Part shown: positions 35,155-47,400 of the stretch, piece after piece
Layout of the letters: the number at the start of each line of letters is the position of its first letter
Position numbering within the stretch: position 1 is the first letter of the stretch
Assembly: GCA_900708905.1 (NCBI GenBank)
Contig: CAADRB010000005.1
Coordinates: forward strand, 6,040,061-6,104,060
Length of the DNA: 64,000 bases
Direction of reading: 5' to 3'
DNA from: Hymenolepis diminuta
Taxonomy: Eukaryota > Platyhelminthes > Cestoda > Cyclophyllidea > Hymenolepididae
Position numbers and translations under genes: made by a program
The notes under the pieces: model-generated
What the model was told of the DNA's origin: nothing
Database searches by the model: none
Seen by the model: only the letters and a program-made list of their open reading frames with translations

Positions 35155-37578
35155 AATGTCAAGTCCTTTTATTCCTCCACCTTTCGACAATCGTGTATCT
35201 TTGCTTTCTTCGAATTGCTTCCTTTCCTACTTGTATTGTTTTTTAATGAAACAACTGTGATATGATTTTATTGATGGGTTTTATTCTCAAATATCGAGTA
35301 GGAACCTATCGCATTTTATGATTTGGGCCTATTAATACTATCTTGGATGACTAAACCTCCCGTTTCAGATTCGCTGAATTCATAATAGATACATTCACGA
35401 CCGTTTTCACTGCACAACGAGAAAAGTGAAGATCAACAAAGATACCAATGATCACGACTTTATCCATCCAGATATCAAGTAGAGAATCTGAGTCAAGTTT
35501 TCATTCCGATGAATAGTTCAGGTATCACCATTCAAAGTAGAGTCGCGGTAACAGATTAACGCTTCTTACCGCTAAATGGAATGTCCACGGTATTATGTTG
35601 CTGAAAGTAATCCCTGGGATGGCTGGGCTCTCATTCCAGAGATACTAAACCGCTTGCCCCGAGTGAGGCGGGATTACATCTGTTGGGCTTAAATAATGGG
35701 ACTGTGATTTCGGGGCGTCTGTTCTCTATAATTTTAACGGGGAAGTCAATATCAGAAGGGAGCAAGAATGTTTATCTATTTGGGGCACGGCCGTAAATAT
35801 GAATGACATTTGAAATTCATTCACTTCCAAGAAAAAAGATTATTTAAAGGGCTGGACTAATTAAGACCCACTGAACAAATTGCAAATACTTCAGGCTGAA
35901 AACGTAGTAGCTCACTGTGTCGAATGGGATTGCTTGAGAAGTTTTAAATAGATTGGAAACCTAAGGATATCTAGGCCTTATACCGATAAAATGGCAAGCA
36001 GAATCTGCGCATTTAGCAAGAGTACGCAATAATTCTAATGTGCTGCAGCTAAACAGATTAAACGTGCCGAACTAATATCAAATACTGTAGCGTTATTCAG
36101 CAAGTGCTGGCTGAGATGTCTGGAGGCTGACCGAGAGCCTGTGTGGCTTGGGCCCATTCTAGTCTCAAAACCAACCAAGACTGTCAGACATCTACGATTG
36201 TCTGATTAGACGGGAACTTAGTCGATGAGCAACAGCAGCTGAAACTAAACGTCACGAGTCTTAAAAGGGGAAGCAAGTAGTACTAGGTACATTAATATTT
36301 CTTAATTCTACTGTTTGAGTGGAGGATGTTACATGCAGACATCAAAATTCGTCTTCTCACTAGCGCCTATGTACCTCACATTAGTCCATCCATACAATAT
36401 AGCACAATACAATTTATCAAGTGTTTGTAATAACAAAAAATATTTCTACTCAAAGTCTTCAATTAACTGTCATCCAGCTTCATAACTCCACTGAAGATGA
36501 AAGCGCGAACCGTTGATTTGAACATGACTGCTTTGCCGATATAATTGACGGCTTATTTCTTCACAGGCAGGGAAATATTTGGCTCATGATACGTCACGGA
36601 CGCCACAAGAAGTGATGATGATTATGTCACCTTAAGGTCACATACGAAATGAAATAAAATCGAATAACAACCTTTAATGTATCCCATCTCCAAAGAAACT
36701 TTTGATTTTCTGCACTACTTACTGAATGGCCAGAATAAGTGGGGAATTTGATGTTAGGATTTAATCCACAAGTCCAACCTCTCCTTTAATGTAGTCCTTG
36801 CTATGTTGGCCATTTTATTTGTATTTAAACCTATATCAAGCTCTTAAAATGCACAACACCGATAATGCTGAGCTGATAACTTCCAATAAAGTACTGCCAT
36901 GTTGAGCGTCGCTAGACGATTCTGTGATCTATTACGACCTTATATAAGTAATCTTCATTATATAATATATCGGGGGCTGGCAGTTTAAAGGCTCGAGGAA
37001 ATTTCACTTTAGTTATTGACTGTTCAAATCATTCTAGTTAAACACTTGATAGTTAAAGCAAACAGAATCTGACAATTAAAGAAATGTGATCATAAAATAG
37101 AATACAAAGAAGCCAAATTAATGGCCGATCTTTTCACGTCTAAAAGCAAATAAAATCACTGTTCCTTTTCACATCTCCACCCTTAAATTATAGCTCTTTT
37201 ATAAAAGCAATCGAATTGACTTAACTTTCTTCTATACCATTTAAGTTGTGTAGATTTGGCTAAACCGAATGTTTTATGAATAATAAGAAAATACAACCCC
37301 AAAATAGCCAAGTCTTCACGGTCTGATTAAAGCATATTTAGTTACAAGTAGGCATGACATCGGCAGCAACCTCATGACCCCCTGTTTTGTCGGTTGACAA
37401 AAGCACACCAAACGGGATTCCAGGCAGAAAAATATATATATATATATTAATTATTATCAAGAGCAGCAAGATAGGGAGAAGGCATACTTGAGACCTACTA
37501 CTTAGTTCACTATCGCAAAGGCTGTACACAGTGAGTTAGTTTAATTAAAGGCAGGCAAAAGATTGACAACTCTCCCTT
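35155..37578. other. Intergenic region between convergent flotillin-2 and PP5
   Basis: It must contain the 3' UTRs of both genes. I see no further gene, RNA or clear repeat pair, only a TA microsatellite (37432-37447). Confidence 0.55.
37432..37447. repeat. TA dinucleotide microsatellite
   Basis: Eight AT units in a row in the 3' flank of the PP5 gene. Confidence 0.8.
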
Positions 37579-40500
37579 TTACATCAAATTGGCCAGAAGG
37601 TTGTTAGCAAAAGCCATGGGGCGGATAGATGGATGAGGGACCTCTTTAAAGCTTGTGAATTCTGGTTTCATGGCACCGGGTTCGTGGGACCCCTTGAGAA
37701 CAACAAAAGCACCTTTGTTGCCCGTGATATCGCAGTAATTAGGCGCGGAGAATACAGTTATACATCGTCCGTCATGTGCTACTTCATAGCCTTGATCCTT
37801 CACCTCATGGCTGCGAATGATGTAGTCGAGGTTGTTGCGTTCACAAAAGTCTCTTGTAACATCGGGACCGAATTGGCAACCAACACCGCGTTTGGAAGGT
37901 GCCCGACCACAACCATCCATGGGATCAGACCAGAGAAGTTCACACATCAAACCCTTCTCTGGTGGTTGGCAGTTGCGGGAGATATTGCGCAGGTCATCCA
38001 AGCTCACATCATCCGTGGAAAATAGACCTCCATGCATGGTCTGAAGTAAAAAAAAATTAAAAATAAGGATACTACTCTTAAGTCTAAGTAGAATTCTCGA
38101 TGTAAATGAAAACCTCAATGAAAAAATAAAAACTGACTGAATGCAAATAGATTTATATGAGAGTGCGTGCACAATAAGAAATTCAATGGTTAGTGCGACT
38201 ATCCACATTTGTTAATACTAGTCAACTTTGTTAATTAGAACGGTTGAATAAATTCCAAGGTCATTGATGTGAAGATCTTACGAACATCCAAGCCCATCAA
38301 AGAAAAGTGTGTTCCAAAGTAAAACGTGATAAGAAAATATGATGAAAAGCTCTTACTTTGTGATTCACTCAAAACACGGAATGTGGAGTAATCGATACCA
38401 GACTCTTAACATTTTATATGATTGGAAGAATCGTGAAATAAATATTTATTAAAAGACGTCCTACAGATAAGCTAATATAGAATGAAAGGACATAAACGAG
38501 TATGAAAGATGTAAAGACGAAATGAAAAGCACTAAAGGGTACAGAGATGAAAGTAACCACCTTACCACAATGAACACTGCACAGCGTGGTTGAGTATATC
38601 CGTTCTATCGTTCACATGCTGACTGGCGAGTTTGCTAGCTTAGACTACCTCAAATTCTTCGATAGCAACGCACATGGTGGTATACATTCGGATGTACCCA
38701 TTGTCATTAAGGCGGAAAAAAGTACTTCAGCAATATTACTCCAGTAGACAAAATGAAGAAAAACACATATCTCGATAATTATGTGCTGATTCCTCCTAGG
38801 TTAAAAATCCCTCCGGATGTTTATAAACAAAAACGAAAGACCAAATTTGCATTTTGTGTAAAAAATAAGCAGTGTAAAGGGACCAAAAATAAAATTTACG
38901 ACTTAGGCATGGTTGTTTTTACACTCTCAAATTATAAAAGGACACCAATTTCTAAAAGCGTTGAAGCAGAGACGAACTGATAGATGGCACTTGCTCTTCA
39001 CGGGCCAAAAAAGAACCCCCCAAAAATGCGCTCAAAGATGTGTAAGATCAATGATAACATTTCACGTTTGTTTATAGAATTAGTTATACTCCAGTTTTTT
39101 CGACAATAACCTCAGAAAACGGAGACAACTGAAATAATAAAAATCAAATTAGTGACTCGAATTTTAGTAACACCCTTGTCCTATACTCTATCTCAGGTGA
39201 ATTTCATTGATTTTTAACTCTACCTGAGTCCAAATGTTACCGTATCGATCATCTTATTAATACAATGAGATAAACGCTGCAACAACATTGACCGCTAACT
39301 CACGACGCCATCTCATTGTATTTGTGATGAAAATTTCTAACTGAGGTAAGATTCAGAAAGCTTAAGCTGAGAAGAGGATACTCAGGACCTTAAATACTAG
39401 TTAAACGATGTCTATATTAAACGTTTCAGACAGAGAAAAGCAGAGAAAATTGGAAAGTCATGTTAAACAAGTGACATTTCGTAATATAAACAAAGTGAGA
39501 TCGCAAAGAGACTGAAGAAACTAATCAAAGGAAACTAAAAGTGAATCATGGCCAAATGCAAGGCCAAAGTACGGAACAAGTGCCATGCTACGTCGGATGA
39601 ATAACTATGGCTGCTCAGCCACAAATATATGAGCATAAAAGAAATGCATCTGTAGATATCTAGAGGAGTCAGTAATCAAGTTTTAAAACAGAGTAGCCGA
39701 ATTACCAAAATGCGTTTGTTGATCAAGTGAGACAGCGGAAGCCAATTGAATACATCAGTGAAAATTTCCGCCATTTCAGAATTGTACTTGGTCCTAACTT
39801 CATTCTCGAAGCCGTACATTTGGTTCATGTTTTCTGACTCGTGATTACCTTAAGAGGAGGAAAGAAGCTTTTCACTACCAGTGCACTTGCAAAAAACGGT
39901 GATTTGATGACGTAAAAACAAAGCGAAACGACTTACCTCGAGACATGAAAAAGTGCTCTGGATAGAGTAATTTAAATCCGATCAAAGTGAAAATACACTC
40001 AACAGAGAAGGATCCACGGTCCACGAAATCACCGTTGAACAACTAGAGAAAGCACATGCATAATTTGAATCATAATAAACTTACGTAAGGATTTTCAGTA
40101 GATGGCATTCCATTGAGCTCAAAGATGTTGATCAAATCATAGAATTGGCCATGAACGTCACCACAAACGGTAAATTTACTGCCCTATAGAGAGAAAATCG
40201 ATAAATTAAAGATGCGAAAATACACACATCAGGAACTTCGATTTCAACCAAAGAAGGAAGTTGTTTGATATATTCATACAATTTGCGGATCATCTGAAAA
40301 CATGCCGATTAATCGAGACAGAAATGTAACATACCACCATAGCATACTTTCTATGCAATTTTCCCTCCTTCTTATAGGTATCAATGAGAGTTTTCATAAA
40401 TTCCTCAGTGACAACGTACTCGCCATCATCATTTTGTGGAAGGTGTGGTCCCTTGTAGGAGGATTCAATAATTACATCTGCGGGATTAAATGTTTCGAGG

Positions 40501-41021
40501 GGAGACTTCTTGTCCTCATGGGCAATGGCTTGGGCAAATTTGCGATACCTGTACTTGTTAAGGCATTCCTTATATCTCTCCTTAGCGCTTTTATCATTAG
40601 GATGCCTTTTCACAACCTAACTACTAATAAAGCACAAACAACAATTACCGTATTAAAATCATTTAGAGCGAGGTCATAATGACCCATAGCCATATTAGCT
40701 GAAGCTCTCCTATAATATCCCTAATACATCAATTTTAAAAGTAATTAGTGACTACTTTTGCATAATTTGGATCTAATTCGATAGCTTTAGACGCATCCGT
40801 AAGAGCTGCACCAAATAATTCCTTGCGTAAATAAGCGAAACTTCTATTTGCGTAATAAATAGCAGTTGGCTTCAAATCGATAGCCTTTGAGTATAAGTCA
40901 ATAGCCTCTGAGTATTTCCCATCTATACGTCGTATAATTGTATTATTTTGTTCTTACTTCCAAAAAATTCATTAGCCTTCGTTTTAAACTCTTCAGCTTC
41001 AGTTGTTACATCCACTGCCAT
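37579..41021 (-). CDS. PPP5C: Serine/threonine-protein phosphatase 5
   Basis: PP5 joins N-terminal TPRs, which bind Hsp90, to a PPP-family phosphatase domain. Nine minus-strand exons close in phase: 41021-40958, 40922-40756, 40720-40649, 40616-40335, 40293-40228, 40183-40085, 40042-39937, 39848-39706 and 38040-37579 (TAA), giving 486 residues (human 499). Residues 1-115 hold three TPRs ([18 protein letters not shown], then [11 protein letters not shown], then [16 protein letters not shown]). The catalytic domain has all metal-site motifs, CGDVHGQ, GDFVDRG, GNHES and IIRSHEVK, plus [11 protein letters not shown]. The C-terminus [18 protein letters not shown] matches the helix that helps autoinhibition in PP5. 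The first seven introns are 32-88 nt, six of them under 45, while the last is 1665 nt and carries repeat-like DNA. All key residues are present, so the enzyme should be active. It converges on flotillin-2. Confidence 0.96.
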
Positions 41022-41889
41022 AACCACGATGTCGAACCAATGTCGGCTGAAATGTTAAACTGGACAGTCGAAAAGCATAACCTTGAATAACGATGTGAAA
41101 GCAGTGAAATTTGTCGTCATTAATTAAAATTTTATTCGTTATTTGTATAAAATTAAGACTTGAAAATAAAACTTTTTCCAATTTTAACCGGACTGCAGTA
41201 GGAAGAGCGTTGATTATTTTAAGTTATTCATTTACGACTAATTCTCCTACTTATTTCTCAAAACCATTTATGAGTGAAATTTGTTATAGAACACGAACTG
41301 ATGACAGGTGTCAAAACACTCTTTTGATACCCTGATAATACTCCGGGTAATCTTAGTTAACGTAGGTTGACATGCACTTTGCTCACTGAACCCCATTACA
41401 GAATACCTTCTGCTATTATCATATACTAAGCATTTTTAATAGTATTGACAGCGATTTTTATCAATTTAAAATCTAGGCCTAATTTAAGTTTCATAATTTG
41501 TGAAACAGTTCTTGCATTTTAACTCATCCTATGACTGCAGAAGAAGTTTCATGTCCTAGGTGGTGAGTTCGTCAACATATTATTTACTTTATTTAATTCA
41601 TTCTAGTTTGCCCATTACAATACAGTATTCGTGCGAATATTGTACATTCAGTGGAGTATCTTTCCTGATGTTGGGGGCAGAATGAATTAGAAGCGACTAA
41701 ATAATATCAAACCTAGACGGTAAACTACATAATAAACCAATCCGGTCTTTGAAATCTCGATGTTTTAACCTTGCATGGATTAATTTATTAAAATAATATG
41801 GGGACGGTAGATTGAGAATATATTCGCATGAAGCATTCGAGACAATAGATATGAAATTGGATTGCGGTCATTCTAATACTGAAACTGCT

Positions 41890-42065
41890 CTAGCCAGCAG
41901 ATATCTATCAATTTATGGCGTTAAGAAATGATCTAACGACATGAGTGACTTGATTTATTCCATCTATTCGATTGCTGTGGCAGACCGATAGACCTCAGTG
42001 TTATTACGGGTACCAATCATCACGCGTAGACGTCGACGACCAGGCATGACTGACTATGGAACAAA
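41890..42065 (+). repeat. Dispersed repeat copy (family C)
   Basis: Matches 29250-29560 in several blocks: agccagcagatatctatcaa, gacatgagtgacttgat, ttcgattgctgtggcagac, then catgactgac. Old and diverged, with no coding function. Confidence 0.55.
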
Positions 42066-44229
42066 GAGGCGTTCATATATGAACCCAAATTTGTGCATCA
42101 ATAAAATGAGCTGGTCCCTCAGTCATCTTCGATCTCATCCAGTTACATAAGTGATTTGTAGTATTCATTCTATATGTCCATGCCCACATCACTAAAATCA
42201 CTAAAAGTGATAATCTGGAATCATGATAGTATATTACTGAATAGAATGGGAAGGGCAGCAAACATTAACCGAATATCAAGGAGTCACTGGTCCCATGCCT
42301 ATGCATCTTCAAGCAATATTCATCAGCCCATCAAACTCTTTAGGCTATGTACCATGCTTGTGCAGTAGCGATTGCCACTGATCACACCGTAACCACATTC
42401 TGTTTCCCTACATGTATTGACATTAGAAATGCTTAGAATCAACATATATTCATCCATACGAACAGCGGCATCATACATTCGGGTGTAGTGTTTTTATCCA
42501 TTACAGTGCCCTGTCTAATTCAATTCCAATATTCTAATTAATTTATTGATGTTCTATTTAGTCGAAATCTTCTATGATAAGTGATTAGTTGGTCGAATTT
42601 AAAATACGACATTCTGTCTGAAAGGTTATTAAAAACGTTGCTTTGTTGATGTCATAAGAGTTCATCATTGTTGTTGAAACTTCTGACTTCATTTGTATTG
42701 GTGTCATTACTTCAATTTATGGTCGAAATATTCAACAGAATAAAAACAGAATTTATGGGAAAAGCAGTTGAAATTTAGTGAAATAGTAGACGCATAATTC
42801 ATAGCTTCACTAAGACAACTAAGAGGAATAATAAATATTCTAATCCCTTCCATACTCTTATTGGATTATTCCGCCATAAATTATTAGATACCATGTGAAA
42901 ATACGTGTGATTAAATAAAACGGGCAAGGAGTAATAGTCTTTTTCGTTTAATTTCCCTTTTTTCTACAGCAATGCTATAAAAGTGGTAGGAAAAGGTGGG
43001 TTGGTAATCAAGACGGTAGATATTTTGTCAGTTTATCTAATGTACTTATCTATAGCATGTTTAATGTACTGAAAGAATCATATTCAGACATCGTCATCAT
43101 CATATTTCTAATAAACGGTCCCATCAATTATAAATATAAGGTGTCAATCAAACAGATGTATATCTTGAACTCATTATCAATTTCACTTAATAAGGCTATT
43201 TAGTTAAACTAACGTAGGTTAGAAAAAAACACGGTAAGTAGTTTTCAGGAAATGAAATTTCAAAAAAAACACCCGATATGTTGGATATTTACCATAAAAT
43301 GTCGAATGAAAGATTACTAAAATGCTACGACCTCAGACACAATGAATATTGACGACCAGATATTAAATATGATCTGAAGACGAAAAAAATAAGACTGCCG
43401 TGTTATAGACATCTCAGGCCTGCTAGACTGTTGCAGATTTGACGGTGTTCCGACACTTAAATGTCAACCATCGTATAAAATGTGATCAGTTTGTATGGTA
43501 AATTGGCTAAAAGTTATTACGTTGTCGCCTCTTCATTTCCGAGGCTGCAGGATGAATTCCGTAACCATTTAGTCTACATTAAAAATTCAAACAAAATTTT
43601 ATCCAGGTTCCTATGGCATGATTTCTTGCAACCTCGCGACGTATTCGTTAAGAGTCACTTCCTAACAGCAACTTTCTGATTTGAACCAAAAACTACCACA
43701 TCTTTATTCTAGTAAAAATTCACCCTTTTATTGGGACATTCAGGCTTCCAGCGTCTAACAACACAATAAACTCTCCCCTGCGACATGAATTCGACTGACT
43801 CCTCTTCATCATCAAGTGCGTCCGGTTTACCTATCTAACCATTTTGTGACTAGCACAATATATGAAAGTGTGATCTAGTAGGGACTCATTGCACCATCTA
43901 CATACAGTTTTAGCTACATACAGATGGTTCTCTCGTTCCCCCTTGGTCTACTTTCGATCTGAAATAAACCGAGAAGGATAATATCTAAGGGAGATTTACC
44001 TATTCAACACTAATTACTGAAAACCTATGGTCTCTTAGTTCTACCCACCCTCGTCCTATATTAAAAATCAATCTACTGTGATCATAGGAAAACACAGTAG
44101 GCGGTATACAAGACAGTGACAAAATTGTTATACATAGTCACCTCAACAGGCGGCATGTGGTCAGACAAAATGAATACGCATGCAGCACAGCGTTTGTCTG
44201 TCTGTGTTGTCATTTTAGAAGTGAGCACG

Positions 44230-44235
44230 TTTATT
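44230..44235 (-). terminator. Polyadenylation signal of the MAP4K gene
   Basis: AATAAA on the minus strand about 255 nt beyond the stop codon at 44490-44492; the most plausible signal for this transcript. Confidence 0.5.
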
Positions 44236-44489
44236 ATTAGTAATTATTGCAAGTAAGAGGGGGAGGATACACATCTATTTACAGCAGCAAATTCAATGAC
44301 AAAGAAGCAGTAGAAGAAACAAAAAAGGCGAAAACGAGTACCGCAGTGGAAATTTACAATTGCGCGGATCAAAGTGGGTGGGAAGTGAGATAACTTGATC
44401 CGATCATCATCATAGGTAAAAATAGAGAAACAGCGAAAGACAGCGTTTGGGGAATAAAAGGGGGGGTAGAGGGGCAAGAGAAGACGATC

Positions 44490-47400
44490 TCAATAGGAGT
44501 TCTCGTGACCAAAGAGAAGGTAGAGGTTTGATTTGGACATCGGGTCGTCAATAGGTCTACTCTCTACCACTATATTCCTACAAGAGGATACAAGGTTAGA
44601 GGAAATGGCGAATAGTGAAATACTAGTCGGAAAGGCAGTGAACTTACTTATCGCTTCCTAGAAGTTGATAGATGTGTTGTGGATCGTTAATATCTTGTGT
44701 GAGCTGAAAAAGTAAAAGATGTAGGGATTCAATGAAAGAGAGAGATCAAGATTTAATGTAAATAGTGTTGAGAGAATACCTTTTATAAGTCGTTTATTTA
44801 TTTTCAAATAGAAATCTATAGCTGTTTTTGAGATGGTGAAAGTGTGTTAGGAGACAAATCAAATGACTCCCATCTGGAACATGCACAACTTACGGAAAAA
44901 CCATTGAATTCCACACCGAATTTTTCCCAACTACATAGGTAAATTGTATAGAACTAATTTAATCCTAAATATACAATTTTCCAAGCAAATATCTACCGAG
45001 TGCCTGTTTCTTTTTCCAAATAGTCTTTGCCTACTTGTTTGGAACTCGTAGCCTAGATTTCTCGTGAATCTGGTAAAGACCAGAGCAAAGTTATCTGTGT
45101 GACTAATTCAGCCTTCAACCGATTATATTATAATAACGTATTGAGGACCACATGTAAAAAGTATTCAAGGTAAAATATCTCTGATAGATCACACTAAATT
45201 ACATTTGCAAGTTGCAACTGTACGGAGAGTATTACACACTTCAGGAAGAATGGCGAGGCTATAGGGCTACCGCATTCAAAATCCAGGTGTATGGACATCA
45301 CAACCATTGTTCATCCTTTTTAAGCAAATGGTCTTTAGTTACTAGCACTTTATCTTCTCTCCTCCCTGAGGATTAAATCACGTTAAGACAGATATTAGGG
45401 TATATAGCATCGATGGATAAATCATGATAACAGACCTATGAACAAAAAATATGCACGGAACATGAAACTGATGATACCTGTCCATCGAAGCCGAATCCTC
45501 GTAGACCAAAGGGATGGAAGGCTAGAATACCATCACGAAGACAAACTGCAGAGTAAATAAAAGGTGGTTATTAAGCCTATTGACAAAGTAAATAGTAAGA
45601 GTAACAAAATTCACACTGACCGACGGAGGCCACGTGTGCGTCAAAGGGAATCTGGGAGATATTCTGGCGATTATTGCAGACGTTGCCACGGAAATCTACG
45701 AACTTGGCATGGTCTGAAGGAAGAATACACAATTAAATTAAGCATGGCAATATTGAGTTAAATTCGACTCTATATCTTTGTGTCTCAGTTATTACAACTT
45801 CACTGTTCATGTGGGTTTCATCTGCCGTGTGATTGTTAACATTCTACATGCATCATCCACCTACGCGTGCTCATTTTTACTTTCAGTCAATATAATTACT
45901 TTTGCGTCTCATTGGTTCCTATACCCCGCTTGTCATATAAATGCTTTGGCAATTTCGTTGATATATCCTTGCATGTTAATCGCCGATTGATTCATACATT
46001 TGGATGGTCCCATTTATGCATTCATGTACTTGCATCTTCGTTCGCTATGTATGTAACTCAATTGTCTGACACTTTACTCTATTGTCTTGGTTCTAAATAT
46101 GACCAACAAGAAAAACAAGAATGAAAATCATTGAGAGTCTCGGAATTAACAGATTCATTATTAGCGAGGAAACCAATATTAATACTCTACTTCAATTTAC
46201 TACATTATCTAATTAAATAATCAATCGAGTACGAAAGCCAAATCTTTTCCTTGATGAGAAGTGTGATATGATGAAGTAGGAAGTCACTGACCTTGGAAAC
46301 AGAGCATGAGAACACTGTAATCGATATGGGCGACCTTCACGATAGGTAGCGAGTCCTCAGCTGAAAAGAGGAGGAAGTTATTACTTAATTGTCTTTAACG
46401 AAAGAGGTGGAAAGGGAAGGAGGGAGATATAGACTTACGAGAGAATGGGAATGCAGGGCCCTTGATCTCGTCACTATTGAGATCAATCATGTGAAGACGG
46501 AAGCGATTGGGATCGGAAGTTTTGTAAACACCCAAGCAGACAGTGGGCAGACTCTGATCCCGATTGCAGACAAGATCGAAGTTGTACACCGGTGAGGGCA
46601 TGGATGGTACTTCAACCTACAATTAGGAAAGCAAAATATAAAGTAGCATTAATCTCGTCAATAAAATCGGGCCGAATTACAAAACGAACAATTCTTTCTG
46701 AGAGGAAAAACAGTCCTTCCAAATGAGAAGACTAAAAGTTAAGTAGAAAAATGGAAATAAATGAGAGGAAAAGGAAGCAAGTATTTGGAATTAGAAGGAG
46801 GAAAAGCATTAGCACTGAAGGAGTGGAATTCGGGTTGTGATAAAGGGAGTTTATGACGGTAGAATAAGGGAGTCTGCAAATTTCACGTTCGCTGTTGAGC
46901 AGCCAGTAAACATCATCAACGGACAATTAGAGGTGTGAGCCAGTGTTTACGCACTACAAATGATTAATAACCATTAGGTCAATCAACCCGCCCGACAATT
47001 TTTGTCCAATGGAAATGAGAACATTGAGAGGCTTAGAATCTAGGGTTTGCTCCCAAATAATGCTAGATAAGGAGTAGGGCGATTCTTCTCCCTTTACCCC
47101 AAGTCATTTAGGAAGGAAATAAACAGTCAAATAAAAACAGAAAATTCCAGTTTTAATTATGTTTATTTTTAATGTGTCTTCGAAGATAGATATCTTCACA
47201 CTTTACAGCTTCTTGCCTTTCTGTGTAACAATATCTTTTTCATTAAACATTGACAGTCCTCCTCGTGGTATGCGAAAAATGCTAACATAAAACTCTTTGA
47301 GTAATATTAAGTCCATTCTCCCGTTGGATTTGAGAATGAAGGAAAGATGCTGATTTGTACTATGTCGCTGAACAGTTTTCAAAGGAAACTGATGAATACC

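Larger units (their letters stand above)
41022..44489. other. Intergenic region between PP5 and the MAP4K gene
   Basis: It holds the PP5 promoter side, a family-C repeat copy (41890-42065) and the 3' UTR of the MAP4K gene at its right end. Short open stretches (42073-42368, 43482-43679, 44244-44477) match nothing. Confidence 0.55.

Noticed and set aside
38041..38208. Minus-strand frame extending the last PP5 exon upstream to a Met
   Set aside because: The acceptor at 38041-38042 joins in phase to the conserved exon at 39706-39848; the extension is intron.
8053..41021. A functional cluster of tetratricopeptide proteins (Acl4-like, CTR9, PP5)
   Set aside because: The TPR fold is very common and the three proteins act in unrelated complexes; closeness here is most simply chance.
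45778..46124. Plus-strand hydrophobic open stretches inside a MAP4K intron region
   Set aside because: They lie opposite an intron flanked by in-phase CNH exons and show no conserved features.
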